Below, one piece after another: positions 15,095 through 22,046 of a DNA stretch of 22,046 bases; the first letter of the stretch is position 1; every line of letters begins with the position of its first letter. The position numbers and the translations under genes are program-made. The DNA is from Amylibacter sp. (GTDB lineage Bacteria; Pseudomonadota; Alphaproteobacteria; Rhodobacterales; Rhodobacteraceae). The stretch is taken from positions 1-22,046 of the forward strand of contig DAOUQS010000006.1 in the NCBI GenBank assembly GCA_030625465.1, written 5' to 3'. Below the pieces are notes generated by a model. It saw nothing but the letters and a program-made list of their open reading frames with translations. It had not been told where the DNA came from and did no database searches.

Positions 15095-15583
15095 TTGCAA
15101 AACTTACCCACCTATATTTTACTTATACCCGCAATTCCGATCTGTATATGGGTTGCCTGGAGCGATATGAAATTCATGCGCATCCCGAATGTTGCATGTT
15201 ACGCATTATTTATTAGTTTTTTGATGTTGGGGCCACTTATCCTTGATATGAATGAATATGGCATCAGGATAGCACAGGGCATTGTTATGCTAATCGCTGG
15301 CTTTTTTGCAACAAGTGTAGGCCTTGTCGGTGGCGGAGACTCAAAATTCGCAGCGGCAATGCTGCCCTATATCGCCCTTACACATATCCCCATCTTTCTA
15401 ATTATTGTTGCAGTAATGTCGTTTGTTTCCATAGGATTACATAGGTTGGTAGGTGTCACACCAGGCTTGAAAGACCTTATAAAAGATTGGGATTCATGGA
15501 ATGCACAGGGCATGTTCCCGTTCGGCGTGACATTATCGGGAAGTTTAATCGCATATCTTCTTTTGGATACTTGGTATTCCTGA
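15095..15583 (+). CDS. tadV: A24 prepilin peptidase (CpaA/TadV)
   Basis: A 162-residue aspartic prepilin peptidase, expected to cleave the Flp leader after Gly10 in the inner membrane. The two catalytic aspartates are in WSDMKFMRIPN (D24) and GGGDSKF (D82). About five hydrophobic segments are visible and there is no methylase domain, as in the short tad peptidases. The start is taken as TTG 15095, with AAGGA 8 nt upstream. The first in-frame ATG falls at residue 25, just after catalytic D24, so it cannot be the start. Its position last in the pilus set, 11 nt after the TPR gene, suggests co-transcription. Either name (cpaA or tadV) applies. Confidence 0.9.
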   Translation: MQNLPTYILLIPAIPICIWVAWSDMKFMRIPNVACYALFISFLMLGPLILDMNEYGIRIAQGIVMLIAGFFATSVGLVGGGDSKFAAAMLPYIALTHIPIFLIIVAVMSFVSIGLHRLVGVTPGLKDLIKDWDSWNAQGMFPFGVTLSGSLIAYLLLDTWYS

Positions 15584-15674
15584 AAAAGCCCAATTTAAGT
15601 CATAATTTTGCTCGTAAAATTTACTCTTATACCACTAAGCAGATTAACTGTGCGAAACACAAAGGGGAAATATT

Positions 15675-16985
15675 ATGAATATGCATTCAAGGATTGCATT
15701 GGCGCCTCTTGAGCCCAATTCACTTGAAGATATTGGCTTGCCAATCGTATTCGTGCGTGAAATTTTTCTTAAAACAATATTCCGTAAAAACCTGGAGCGC
15801 GTCAGTGATATGGCGAAAGAGCTGTGCATTACGGTTCCGATCGTGATGGAACTGATCGAAATGTGCCGCATCCAGAAGCTGATCGAGACTTTGGGAAACA
15901 GCGGCGGCGATACCGCATCCGAAATGCGCTACCAAATGACTGAAACCGGGAAATCACGCGCCCTGCTTGCGTTACAACAATCCGAGTACTTTGGCCCTAT
16001 TCCAGTCCCGATGTCTGATTTCGCAGCACAGGTTGAACGCCAAACCATTCGCAATGTCGGGATTACCAAAGAAAAACTGGAAGGGGCAATGCAGCATCTG
16101 ATTATTCCAGATGACTTACTGAACCAAATCGGTCCGGCTGTGAACTCTGGTAAATCGGTCTTGATGTACGGCCCTCCGGGTAACGGTAAATCATCCATAG
16201 CAAATGGTATTCGGGATGCCATGGGCGATAAAATTTTCATCCCCCTTGTATTGGAATATGCAGGTCAGGTTATTTCAGTTTATGACCCTGTTATTCATAC
16301 ATCAGCGGACAGTGTTAAAGACGATACAAACAGTTTACGCCGCGCTGGTGGTAGTTATGACAGGCGTTATGTTCAATGTGACCGCCCTACGGTTATCACA
16401 GGCGGGGAACTGACGCTTGATATGCTGGAATTGAAGTACAATCCGAATTCAAAGACCTATCAGGCACCTTTGCAATTAAAGGCAGCGGGTGGCGTGTTTA
16501 TCGTGGACGATTTGGGCCGTCAGCAGGAATCGCCACAAGCGCTTATCAACCGTTGGATTGTTCCAATGGAAGGCGGCGAAGATATTTTAAGCCTGCAATC
16601 CGGTGAAAAATTTACAGTTCCATTCGATACTTTGGTGATTTTCTCAACCAACTTCCATCCGAATAAAATATTTGATGGTGCCGCCTTGCGCCGGATTTTC
16701 TTTAAAATCCTTATCGAGGCCCCTAGCCGTGAAGACATGCTGAAAATTTTCATGCTCGTCGCCAAAGCAAAAAGGTTCAGTCTGGACAAGGATGCTCTGG
16801 TTTATCTATTCGGGGCAAAATACGATGCGGTGGATCACAAATATGCCGCCTATCAAGCCCCGTTCCTGATAGACCAAATGGGCACAATTTGCGAATACCA
16901 AGGGCTTTCGCGGGTGATGACACCCGACTTGATAGACCAGGCTTGGGCCAATATGTTTGTTGCCGATAAAGATATCGAAAATTAA
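15675..16985 (+). CDS. AAA+ ATPase with winged-helix-like N-terminus, linked to tad locus
   Basis: A 436-residue MoxR/ComM-like AAA+ ATPase of unknown function. The N-terminal part (about 18-100) has helices resembling a winged helix, ending in EMRYQMTETGKSRALLAL. The ATPase core has Walker A GPPGNGKS (166-173), Walker B VFIVDDLGR (274-282), sensor-1 Asn in FSTN (323-326), and ALRR (337-340) as arginine finger. A C-terminal helical lid follows. The ATG at 15675 has AAGGGGAA 8 nt upstream; ATG 15681 is a weaker alternative. A 91-nt gap separates it from the prepilin peptidase. I recall similar ATPases being annotated as chaperone-like and Flp-associated in other alphaproteobacteria, but cannot confirm it here. 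A remodelling or regulatory role in pilus biogenesis is inference. Confidence 0.85.
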   Translation: MNMHSRIALAPLEPNSLEDIGLPIVFVREIFLKTIFRKNLERVSDMAKELCITVPIVMELIEMCRIQKLIETLGNSGGDTASEMRYQMTETGKSRALLALQQSEYFGPIPVPMSDFAAQVERQTIRNVGITKEKLEGAMQHLIIPDDLLNQIGPAVNSGKSVLMYGPPGNGKSSIANGIRDAMGDKIFIPLVLEYAGQVISVYDPVIHTSADSVKDDTNSLRRAGGSYDRRYVQCDRPTVITGGELTLDMLELKYNPNSKTYQAPLQLKAAGGVFIVDDLGRQQESPQALINRWIVPMEGGEDILSLQSGEKFTVPFDTLVIFSTNFHPNKIFDGAALRRIFFKILIEAPSREDMLKIFMLVAKAKRFSLDKDALVYLFGAKYDAVDHKYAAYQAPFLIDQMGTICEYQGLSRVMTPDLIDQAWANMFVADKDIEN

Positions 16986-17032
16986 AGATTGTAGCTATCT
17001 TTGTTAGCAACACAGTCCCGTCTTATCATTAT

Positions 17033-17054
17033 GCCCCTAAATTAATTTAGGGGC
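17033..17054. terminator. 22-bp perfect palindrome, candidate bidirectional terminator
   Basis: The 22 bases are exactly self-complementary, with GCCCCTAAA at the left end and TTTAGGGGC at the right. As RNA this is a 9-bp stem with a TTAA loop on either strand. It lies 48 nt past the AAA+ stop in a convergent spacer. The following T-run is only two bases on the plus strand, so terminator strength is uncertain. Confidence 0.55.
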
Positions 17055-17085
17055 TTGCAAGGATCAACGACAACAATCAGACAAT

Positions 17086-17116
17086 GGTAACGCGATCCTT
17101 ACAGGAACGTGTTACC
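17086..17116. other. 31-nt compound hairpin
   Basis: GGTAACGCG (17086-17094) pairs with CGTGTTACC (17108-17116), with one G-T wobble on the plus strand. After a single A-A mismatch, TCCT (17096-17099) pairs with AGGA (17103-17106) around the loop TAC. No T-run flanks it. It might belong to a small RNA or be a dispersed repeat element. Confidence 0.55.
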
Positions 17117-17210
17117 ACCCTGGCTGGTAGTTAGCGGTTTAAACGAGTTCTTGATTTGTGTCTTGCTGACTATCAGCTAACCAAACAAACAACGCGCATG
17201 TCCCGATGTA

Positions 17211-18113
17211 TTAGGCTGTAAGCCCATCTGGCTCTTCCAGCCCATTTGCGCGGCAACAAGCGGTCACTGTATTGGCCAACAGGCACGCAATTGTCATTGG
17301 TCCAACCCCGCCTGGCACAGGTGTGATCGCGCCGGCTTTTTCAACAGCACTTTCGAAATGCACATCCCCCACAAGCCGGTTTTTACCTTCACCCCTTTCA
17401 GGGGCAGGAATGCGGTTAATGCCTACGTCAATAACGGTAGCCCCTTCCCCGATCCAATCACCTGTAATCATCTCTGGGCGGCCCACAGCGGCAACTAGAA
17501 TGTCTGCACTGCGGCACAGGGCCTCGGTGTTTTTGGTGCGGCTATGGGCAATGGTAACGGTGCAGCTGTCTTTCAACAACAATGCGGCCATCGGTTTGCC
17601 AACAATGTTTGAACGCCCGACAACGACCGCATTCAGACCTGACAGGCTGCCGTGATGGTCACGCAGCATCATCAGACAACCAAGCGGTGTGCAAGGCACC
17701 ATTGATTTTTGCCCTGTAGCCAACAGACCGACATTTGAAATATGAAATCCGTCCACGTCTTTTTCAGGGATAATAGAATTTATCACCAGCTTTTCGTTCA
17801 AATGATCCGGCAACGGCAGCTGGCATAAAATACCATGCACTGCCGGATCAGCATTCAATTGATCAATCAGGGCCAGCAGATCAGCTTCAGCGGTATCCGC
17901 AGGCAATTTATGTTCGTAGCTGTTCATGCCAACTTCGACGGTCGATTTGTTTTTGTTGCGCACGTAAACTTCGCTTGCAGGATCCTGCCCGACCAATACC
18001 ACCGCCAGACCCGGCGTAATACCATTTTGCTCTTTCAAACGGGCGACATGAACCGCCACTTTCGCACGAACGCTAGCGGCAAATTCTTTTCCGTCGATGA
18101 TCTTGGCAGTCAT
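17211..18113 (-). CDS. folD: Bifunctional methylene-THF dehydrogenase/methenyl-THF cyclohydrolase
   Basis: A 300-residue cytoplasmic FolD, interconverting 5,10-methylene-, 5,10-methenyl- and 10-formyl-tetrahydrofolate with NADP. Catalytic Tyr50 and Lys54 lie in [14 protein letters not shown] (97-102), the nucleotide-binding GRSNIVGKP (166-174) and the family signature [10 protein letters not shown] (265-274) are all present. The length matches the family. The ATG at 18113 has AAGGAAA about 6 nt upstream. It lies 79 nt downstream of fhs on the same strand. Together they supply 10-formyl-THF from formate and link it to methylene-THF. Confidence 0.97.
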   Translation of the reverse strand: MTAKIIDGKEFAASVRAKVAVHVARLKEQNGITPGLAVVLVGQDPASEVYVRNKNKSTVEVGMNSYEHKLPADTAEADLLALIDQLNADPAVHGILCQLPLPDHLNEKLVINSIIPEKDVDGFHISNVGLLATGQKSMVPCTPLGCLMMLRDHHGSLSGLNAVVVGRSNIVGKPMAALLLKDSCTVTIAHSRTKNTEALCRSADILVAAVGRPEMITGDWIGEGATVIDVGINRIPAPERGEGKNRLVGDVHFESAVEKAGAITPVPGGVGPMTIACLLANTVTACCRANGLEEPDGLTA

Positions 18114-18146
18114 TTTATTTCCTTTTTCTTATACACATCGCACACA

Positions 18147-18167
18147 GGCCACCTATCAAAGGTGGCC
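18147..18167 (-). other. Hairpin between fhs and folD
   Basis: GGCCACC (18147-18153) pairs with GGTGGCC (18161-18167) around a 7-nt loop, 25 nt past the fhs stop in the direction of transcription. There is no T-run after it on the minus strand, so read-through into folD is likely. It may stabilise the upstream mRNA or cause partial termination. Confidence 0.5.
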
Positions 18168-18192
18168 CTATGCTTAATTCATAACGGCAGCT

Positions 18193-19869
18193 TTAGAACA
18201 AGCCGTCTATTTGGCCTTCATCATTGATAAAGATAGTTTCGGCACTTGGCACACGCGGCAGACCCGGCATGGTCATAATCTCACCGCAGATCGCGACGAT
18301 AAATCCGGCACCCGCACTTAGCCGAACTTCACGAACCGGCACAGAGTGGCCTGTTGGTGCGCCACGCAGGCTTGGGTCGGTGCTGAAGCTGTATTGGGTC
18401 TTTGCCATACAGATCGGTAAGTGGCCGTAGCCCTGGTCTTCCCATTGGCGTAGCTGATCACGGATCTTCTTGTCCGCAATCACATCATCGGCGCGGTAGA
18501 TACGTTTGGCGATGGTTTCAATTTTCTCCATCAATGGCATATCATCACGGTAAAGCGGGGCGAACTGGCTAACACCGCTGTCAGCAATTTCAGCCACACG
18601 TTTGGCCAGATCAAGCGCACCTTTAGAACCAAACTCCCAATGTTGCGACAAGATCGCTTCGGAACCTTGCGTTTTAACGTAATCTTTAACCACTTGCACT
18701 TCGGCATCGGTGTCTGTGACAAAGTGGTTGATCGCAACCACGACAGGTACGCCGAAAGATTTCAAGTTCCCGATATGGCGGCCAAGATTGGCACAACCTT
18801 CTTTGACTGCATCAATATTTTCCGGCCCAAGATCAGCACGCGCAACGCCACCATTCATTTTCATCGCACGGATAGTTGCAACCAGTACAACACAATCAGG
18901 GGCAATGCCGGCTTTACGGCATTTGATGTTCATAAACTTCTCGGCACCCAGATCAGCACCAAAACCTGCTTCAGTGACTACATAGTCTGCCAGCTTCAGG
19001 GCAGTTTTTGTGGATACAACAGAGTTGCAACCGTGCGCGATATTGGCAAACGGGCCACCGTGTACGAATGCCGGATTATTTTCCAGTGTTTGCACAAGGT
19101 TCGGCTGCATTGCCTGTTCCAGCAGAACTGTCATTGCCCCATCTGCCTTTATATCGCGGCAATAGATCGGCGTGCGATCACGGCGGTAGGCTACAATGAT
19201 GTCGCCAAGGCGCTTTTGCAAGTCAGCCAAATCATTTGACAGGCACAAGATCGCCATAACCTCTGATGCGACTGTGATATCGAACCCAGCTTGACGCGGG
19301 AAGCCATTAGAGACACCGCCCAGTGACGTCACAATGTCACGCAAAGCGCGGTCGTTCATATCAACCACGCGACGCCAAACAACGCGACGCTGGTCAATTT
19401 TTAGATCATTACCCCAATAAATGTGGTTATCGATCATTGCAGATAACAGGTTGTGTGCAGACGTAATAGCGTGGAAATCACCGGTAAAATGCAGGTTCAT
19501 ATCTTCCATTGGGACAACTTGCGCATACCCGCCGCCCGCAGCACCACCCTTCATCCCAAAACACGGGCCAAGGGATGCTTCGCGAATACAAATCGCAGCT
19601 TTTTTGCCGATGGCATTCAGACCGTCAGCCAGACCAACAGTTGTTGTGGTTTTACCTTCGCCCGCAGGGGTCGGGTTAATCGCTGTGACCAAAATCAATT
19701 TGCCATCTTTTTTACCCGCTTGGGCTTTGATAAACGCGGCTGATACTTTTGCCTTATCGTGACCAAATGGCAGCAAATCATCTGTTGGAATACCCAACTT
19801 TGCACCAATTTCCTGAATAGGGCGTTTTTTGGCTTCACGGGCGATTTGGATATCGGTCTTGTATGACAT
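18193..19869 (-). CDS. fhs: Formate-tetrahydrofolate ligase
   Basis: A 558-residue cytoplasmic enzyme making 10-formyl-THF from formate, ATP and THF. The nucleotide-binding loop is [10 protein letters not shown] (67-76). [29 protein letters not shown] blocks, HFTGDFHAI and the conserved tail ([16 protein letters not shown]) are all present. The frame is open to 19941, but the ATG at 19869 gives the family N-terminus ([10 protein letters not shown]) and has GAAGG about 9 nt upstream. A weak promoter-like pair on the minus strand (TTGTGT at 19938-19943, TAATAG at 19917-19922, spacer 15) is possible. The preceding ftsH gene ends in a terminator, so fhs-folD is probably its own unit. Confidence 0.97.
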   Translation of the reverse strand: MSYKTDIQIAREAKKRPIQEIGAKLGIPTDDLLPFGHDKAKVSAAFIKAQAGKKDGKLILVTAINPTPAGEGKTTTTVGLADGLNAIGKKAAICIREASLGPCFGMKGGAAGGGYAQVVPMEDMNLHFTGDFHAITSAHNLLSAMIDNHIYWGNDLKIDQRRVVWRRVVDMNDRALRDIVTSLGGVSNGFPRQAGFDITVASEVMAILCLSNDLADLQKRLGDIIVAYRRDRTPIYCRDIKADGAMTVLLEQAMQPNLVQTLENNPAFVHGGPFANIAHGCNSVVSTKTALKLADYVVTEAGFGADLGAEKFMNIKCRKAGIAPDCVVLVATIRAMKMNGGVARADLGPENIDAVKEGCANLGRHIGNLKSFGVPVVVAINHFVTDTDAEVQVVKDYVKTQGSEAILSQHWEFGSKGALDLAKRVAEIADSGVSQFAPLYRDDMPLMEKIETIAKRIYRADDVIADKKIRDQLRQWEDQGYGHLPICMAKTQYSFSTDPSLRGAPTGHSVPVREVRLSAGAGFIVAICGEIMTMPGLPRVPSAETIFINDEGQIDGLF

Positions 19870-20032
19870 GTAATTAAACCTTCGTATGGACCACAACGTG
19901 GATGCTTCTTCTTTTGCTATTATGACGCATAAGTACGACACAAGATGCTAAGAAAACCGACACTATCAATGTCTTTTTCGCCGTCCAGTGAATTTTACGT
20001 GTTCTAATAGAAAATAAATAAAAAGACCGCAT

Positions 20033-20061
20033 AAAAAAGGCCCGCAAATATGCGAGCCTTT
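20033..20061 (-). terminator. Intrinsic terminator of ftsH
   Basis: Read on the minus strand, AAAGGCTCGCA pairs with TGCGGGCCTTT (11 bp with one G-T) around a 4-nt loop, and a run of six T follows (20038-20033). It begins 22 nt past the ftsH stop. This is a clear rho-independent terminator that separates ftsH from fhs. Confidence 0.9.
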
Positions 20062-20083
20062 ATAGTGTAATATAATTATACGC

Positions 20084-22006
20084 CTAGGTTGGCTCTGGCT
20101 TCATATCGCCGGACGGCTTCGCTTTTGGCTTTTTCTTGGTTTTTGGAACGGCTGTTACACTTGGTGCTGAACCGCTATCTTCTTCGTCATCATCCTGCCC
20201 ACGGTTAAGCGGCTTGCCTGCAATCACTTTCTTGATCTCGCCACCAGTCAATGTTTCATATTCCAAAAGCCCCTCGGCCAGACGCTTTAGATCACGTTTT
20301 TTCTTGGTCAGGATAGAAACTGCTGTCGCATAACCTTCATCAACCAGTTTACGCACTTCGTCATCAATCATTGCCTGCATATCAGGTGAGGCACTCATTC
20401 CGTTACCTTGCGCGCCCAGATAGGTTTGCTGTTCAGTGGAATAATTGATGTTACCCAGCTTTTCAGACATCCCGAACTGCGTCACCATAGCGCGGGCAAT
20501 ATTTGTCACTTGCTGAATGTCAGACGATGCGCCCGAGGTTACATTTTCTTTGCCAAAAATAAGTTCTTCGGCAACCTTACCCCCCATCGCCATCGCGATT
20601 TTGGATTTATATTTCGTCATGGTGACAGACAGGGTGTCACGTTCAGGTAAAGACAGCACCAATCCCAATGCGCGCCCGCGTGGAATGATCGTGGCTTTAT
20701 GGATCGGGTCGTGCTGTGGTACATTAATGCCCACAACCGCATGGCCCGCCTCATGGTATGCGGTCAGCTTTTTCTCATCCTCGGTCATAACCATAGAGCG
20801 GCGTTCCGCACCCATCATCACCTTGTCTTTGGAATATTCAAAATCTTCCATCGTCAAAAAACGCTTGCCGGTACGGGCCGCCATCAGGGCTGCCTCATTC
20901 ACAAGGTTCGCAATATCCGCACCTGAAAACCCGGGTGTGCCGCGCGCAATGATGCGCAGATCAACGTCGGGGCCAAGCGGGGTTTTACGTGAATGCACAA
21001 ACAGAATTTTTTCGCGACCTTTGATATCGGGTAGCGGAACTTGCACTTGGCGGTCAAAGCGACCGGGGCGCAGCAAAGCAGGGTCCAGAACATCGGGACG
21101 GTTTGTTGCCGCCAGAAGGATCACACCTTCGTTGGCTTCAAAGCCATCCATTTCAACAAGCAATTGATTCAACGTCTGTTCACGTTCGTCATTACCGCCA
21201 CCATGACCGGCGCCGCGATGACGGCCAACCGCATCAATTTCGTCGATGAAAACGATACAAGGCGCATTCTTTTTAGCTTGCTCAAACATATCGCGTACAC
21301 GGCTGGCACCAACACCAACAAACATTTCAACAAAATCAGAACCCGAGATTGTAAAGAACGGCACACCAGCCTCACCCGCAATGGCACGCGCCAGCAAGGT
21401 TTTACCGGTACCCGGGGAACCGACAAGCAAGGCGCCCTTGGGGATCATCCCGCCAAGGCGTGAAAATTTCTGCGGATTACGCAGGAACTCGACGATCTCT
21501 TCCAGTTCTTCTTTGGCTTCGTCAATACCCGCAACATCATCAAAGGTTTTGCGATCTTCGCTTTGGTTCAGCAATTTCGCTTTGGATTTGCCAAAACCCA
21601 TTGCCCCGCCACGGCCACCACCCTGCATGCGGTTCATAAAGAAAATCCACACGCCTATCAGCAAAAGAAACGGCAAAATAAATGACATTGTACTCATAAA
21701 ACCAGATTGCTCTTGCGCCTCGGCTTTAACGTCAATGCCAGCAAGAAGAAATTCCCGGGCCACATCCATCTCAAGCGGTCTTACTGTCTGGTATTTAGTA
21801 TTACTACTATCGTTCCCAATGGCGTAAACGCGTTCGCCGTCAAGAACGACACTACGTATCGCACCATTTTCGACTTTCTGCATGAAGTCGGAGAATTTGA
21901 TATTCGTTCCCGATTGATTTTGTGGATTGTCGTTAAAGACACTGAACAAACCGATCACGAGCAAAAACAGCGCGATCCAAATGATAAGATTTCTGGCGTT
22001 ACCCAA
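20084..22006 (-). CDS. ftsH: ATP-dependent zinc metalloprotease FtsH
   Basis: A 640-residue membrane AAA+ protease that degrades misfolded membrane proteins and selected regulators. Transmembrane segments lie at about 7-24 and 107-124, with the periplasmic domain between. The AAA core has Walker A GSPGTGKT (196-203; Ser where Pro is usual), Walker B FIDEID (253-258) and the second region of homology [19 protein letters not shown] (301-319). The zinc site is HEAGH (418-422) with D496 in SGASSD. The C-terminus is an acidic then Lys/Pro-rich tail (about 600-640). The start is TTG at 22006: AGGAG (22014-22018 on the minus strand) is 7 nt away, and the N-terminus GNARNLIIW fits the family. Transcription enters from beyond the right edge. 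Confidence 0.97.
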   Translation of the reverse strand: MGNARNLIIWIALFLLVIGLFSVFNDNPQNQSGTNIKFSDFMQKVENGAIRSVVLDGERVYAIGNDSSNTKYQTVRPLEMDVAREFLLAGIDVKAEAQEQSGFMSTMSFILPFLLLIGVWIFFMNRMQGGGRGGAMGFGKSKAKLLNQSEDRKTFDDVAGIDEAKEELEEIVEFLRNPQKFSRLGGMIPKGALLVGSPGTGKTLLARAIAGEAGVPFFTISGSDFVEMFVGVGASRVRDMFEQAKKNAPCIVFIDEIDAVGRHRGAGHGGGNDEREQTLNQLLVEMDGFEANEGVILLAATNRPDVLDPALLRPGRFDRQVQVPLPDIKGREKILFVHSRKTPLGPDVDLRIIARGTPGFSGADIANLVNEAALMAARTGKRFLTMEDFEYSKDKVMMGAERRSMVMTEDEKKLTAYHEAGHAVVGINVPQHDPIHKATIIPRGRALGLVLSLPERDTLSVTMTKYKSKIAMAMGGKVAEELIFGKENVTSGASSDIQQVTNIARAMVTQFGMSEKLGNINYSTEQQTYLGAQGNGMSASPDMQAMIDDEVRKLVDEGYATAVSILTKKKRDLKRLAEGLLEYETLTGGEIKKVIAGKPLNRGQDDDEEDSGSAPSVTAVPKTKKKPKAKPSGDMKPEPT

Positions 22007-22013
22007 GGGTTTT

Positions 22014-22018
22014 CTCCT
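22014..22018 (-). promoter_or_regulatory. ftsH: ftsH ribosome binding site setting a TTG start
   Basis: On the minus strand AGGAG sits 7 nt before TTG 22006. No in-frame ATG occurs near this point, the next methionine being residue 42, so the TTG start is well supported. Confidence 0.75.
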
Positions 22019-22046
22019 ATTTATGTCGGCAGGTGCCGACTCGCTT

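Larger units (their letters stand above)
16986..17210. other. Structured convergent spacer
   Basis: This 225-nt gap between the AAA+ gene (+) and folD (-) has no credible gene; the longest start-to-stop frame I found is 16 codons at 17084. It contains a perfect palindrome (17033-17054), a 31-nt compound hairpin (17086-17116) and a small hairpin (GCTGA 17165-17169, TCAGC 17173-17177). GTTAGC at 17130-17135 can also pair with GCTAAC at 17176-17181. It must hold the 3' ends of both flanking transcripts and could encode a small RNA. Confidence 0.55.

Noticed and set aside
17084..17134. 16-codon open frame in the convergent spacer
   Set aside because: No ribosome site at proper distance, and it overlaps the compound hairpin; likely chance.
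19870..20032. Possible folate-sensing riboswitch upstream of fhs
   Set aside because: I see no conserved riboswitch-like pairing in this region, and known THF riboswitches are chiefly from Gram-positive bacteria.
20517..21167. 216-codon open frame on the plus strand opposite ftsH
   Set aside because: It is antisense to highly conserved FtsH AAA and protease motifs, has no recognisable domain, and is one of several overlapping antisense frames there.
1..22046. CRISPR arrays, insertion sequences, integrase or attachment sites, tRNA genes
   Set aside because: No direct-repeat arrays, transposase frames or cloverleaf sequences were seen.

Overview
The window looks like chromosomal DNA of an alphaproteobacterium, most likely Rhodobacterales (Roseobacter-like). 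The grounds are family-level resemblance: the FtsH N-terminus (GNARNLIIW) and C-terminal half, the pilin motif ESGAVTVDF, and a tad (tight adherence) pilus locus with an OmpA-type lipoprotein in the CpaD slot. By eye the GC content is moderate and lower than in many members of that order. This placement is inference; there is no rRNA gene to anchor it. All genes appear intact. I see no tRNA, rRNA, insertion sequence, prophage or CRISPR array.

Layout. (1) 1-472 has no convincing gene. (2) 473-4965 is housekeeping and metabolism: dgkA (-), a class II histone-deacetylase-like amidohydrolase (+) whose stop codon shares a CTAG palindrome with the stop of a convergent acetoacetyl-CoA synthetase (-), and a secreted lytic transglycosylase (-). 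(3) 4966-5301 is an AT-rich divergent regulatory region. (4) 5302-15583 is a tad/Flp pilus locus on the plus strand: flp pilin, cpaB, cpaC secretin, OmpA-like lipoprotein, cpaE, cpaF, tadB, tadC, two TPR lipoproteins and an A24 prepilin peptidase (cpaA/tadV type). (5) 15675-16985 is an AAA+ ATPase with a winged-helix-like N-terminus, same strand, probably functionally tied to the pilus. (6) 16986-17210 is a gene-free convergent spacer rich in hairpins. (7) 17211-22006 (-) carries ftsH, then fhs and folD, the one-carbon folate pair.

How the pilus genes fit together. The prepilin peptidase processes the 47-residue Flp prepilin. CpaF powers assembly on the TadB/TadC inner-membrane platform, CpaE localises the machine, CpaC with CpaB forms the outer-membrane exit, and the OmpA-like and TPR lipoproteins probably anchor or stabilise it. 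Strong intrinsic terminators follow flp and cpaB, and a structured 154-nt leader precedes cpaE. The locus is therefore probably read as several units with different expression levels: flp; cpaB; cpaC plus the OmpA-like lipoprotein gene; cpaE to tadV. The minor pilin-like genes tadE/F/G and a canonical cpaD are absent from this block.

I found no clearly unprecedented system. The items most worth a second look are the pilus-linked AAA+ ATPase, the cpaE leader, the structured spacer at 17033-17180, and the lytic transglycosylase divergent from the pilus genes.
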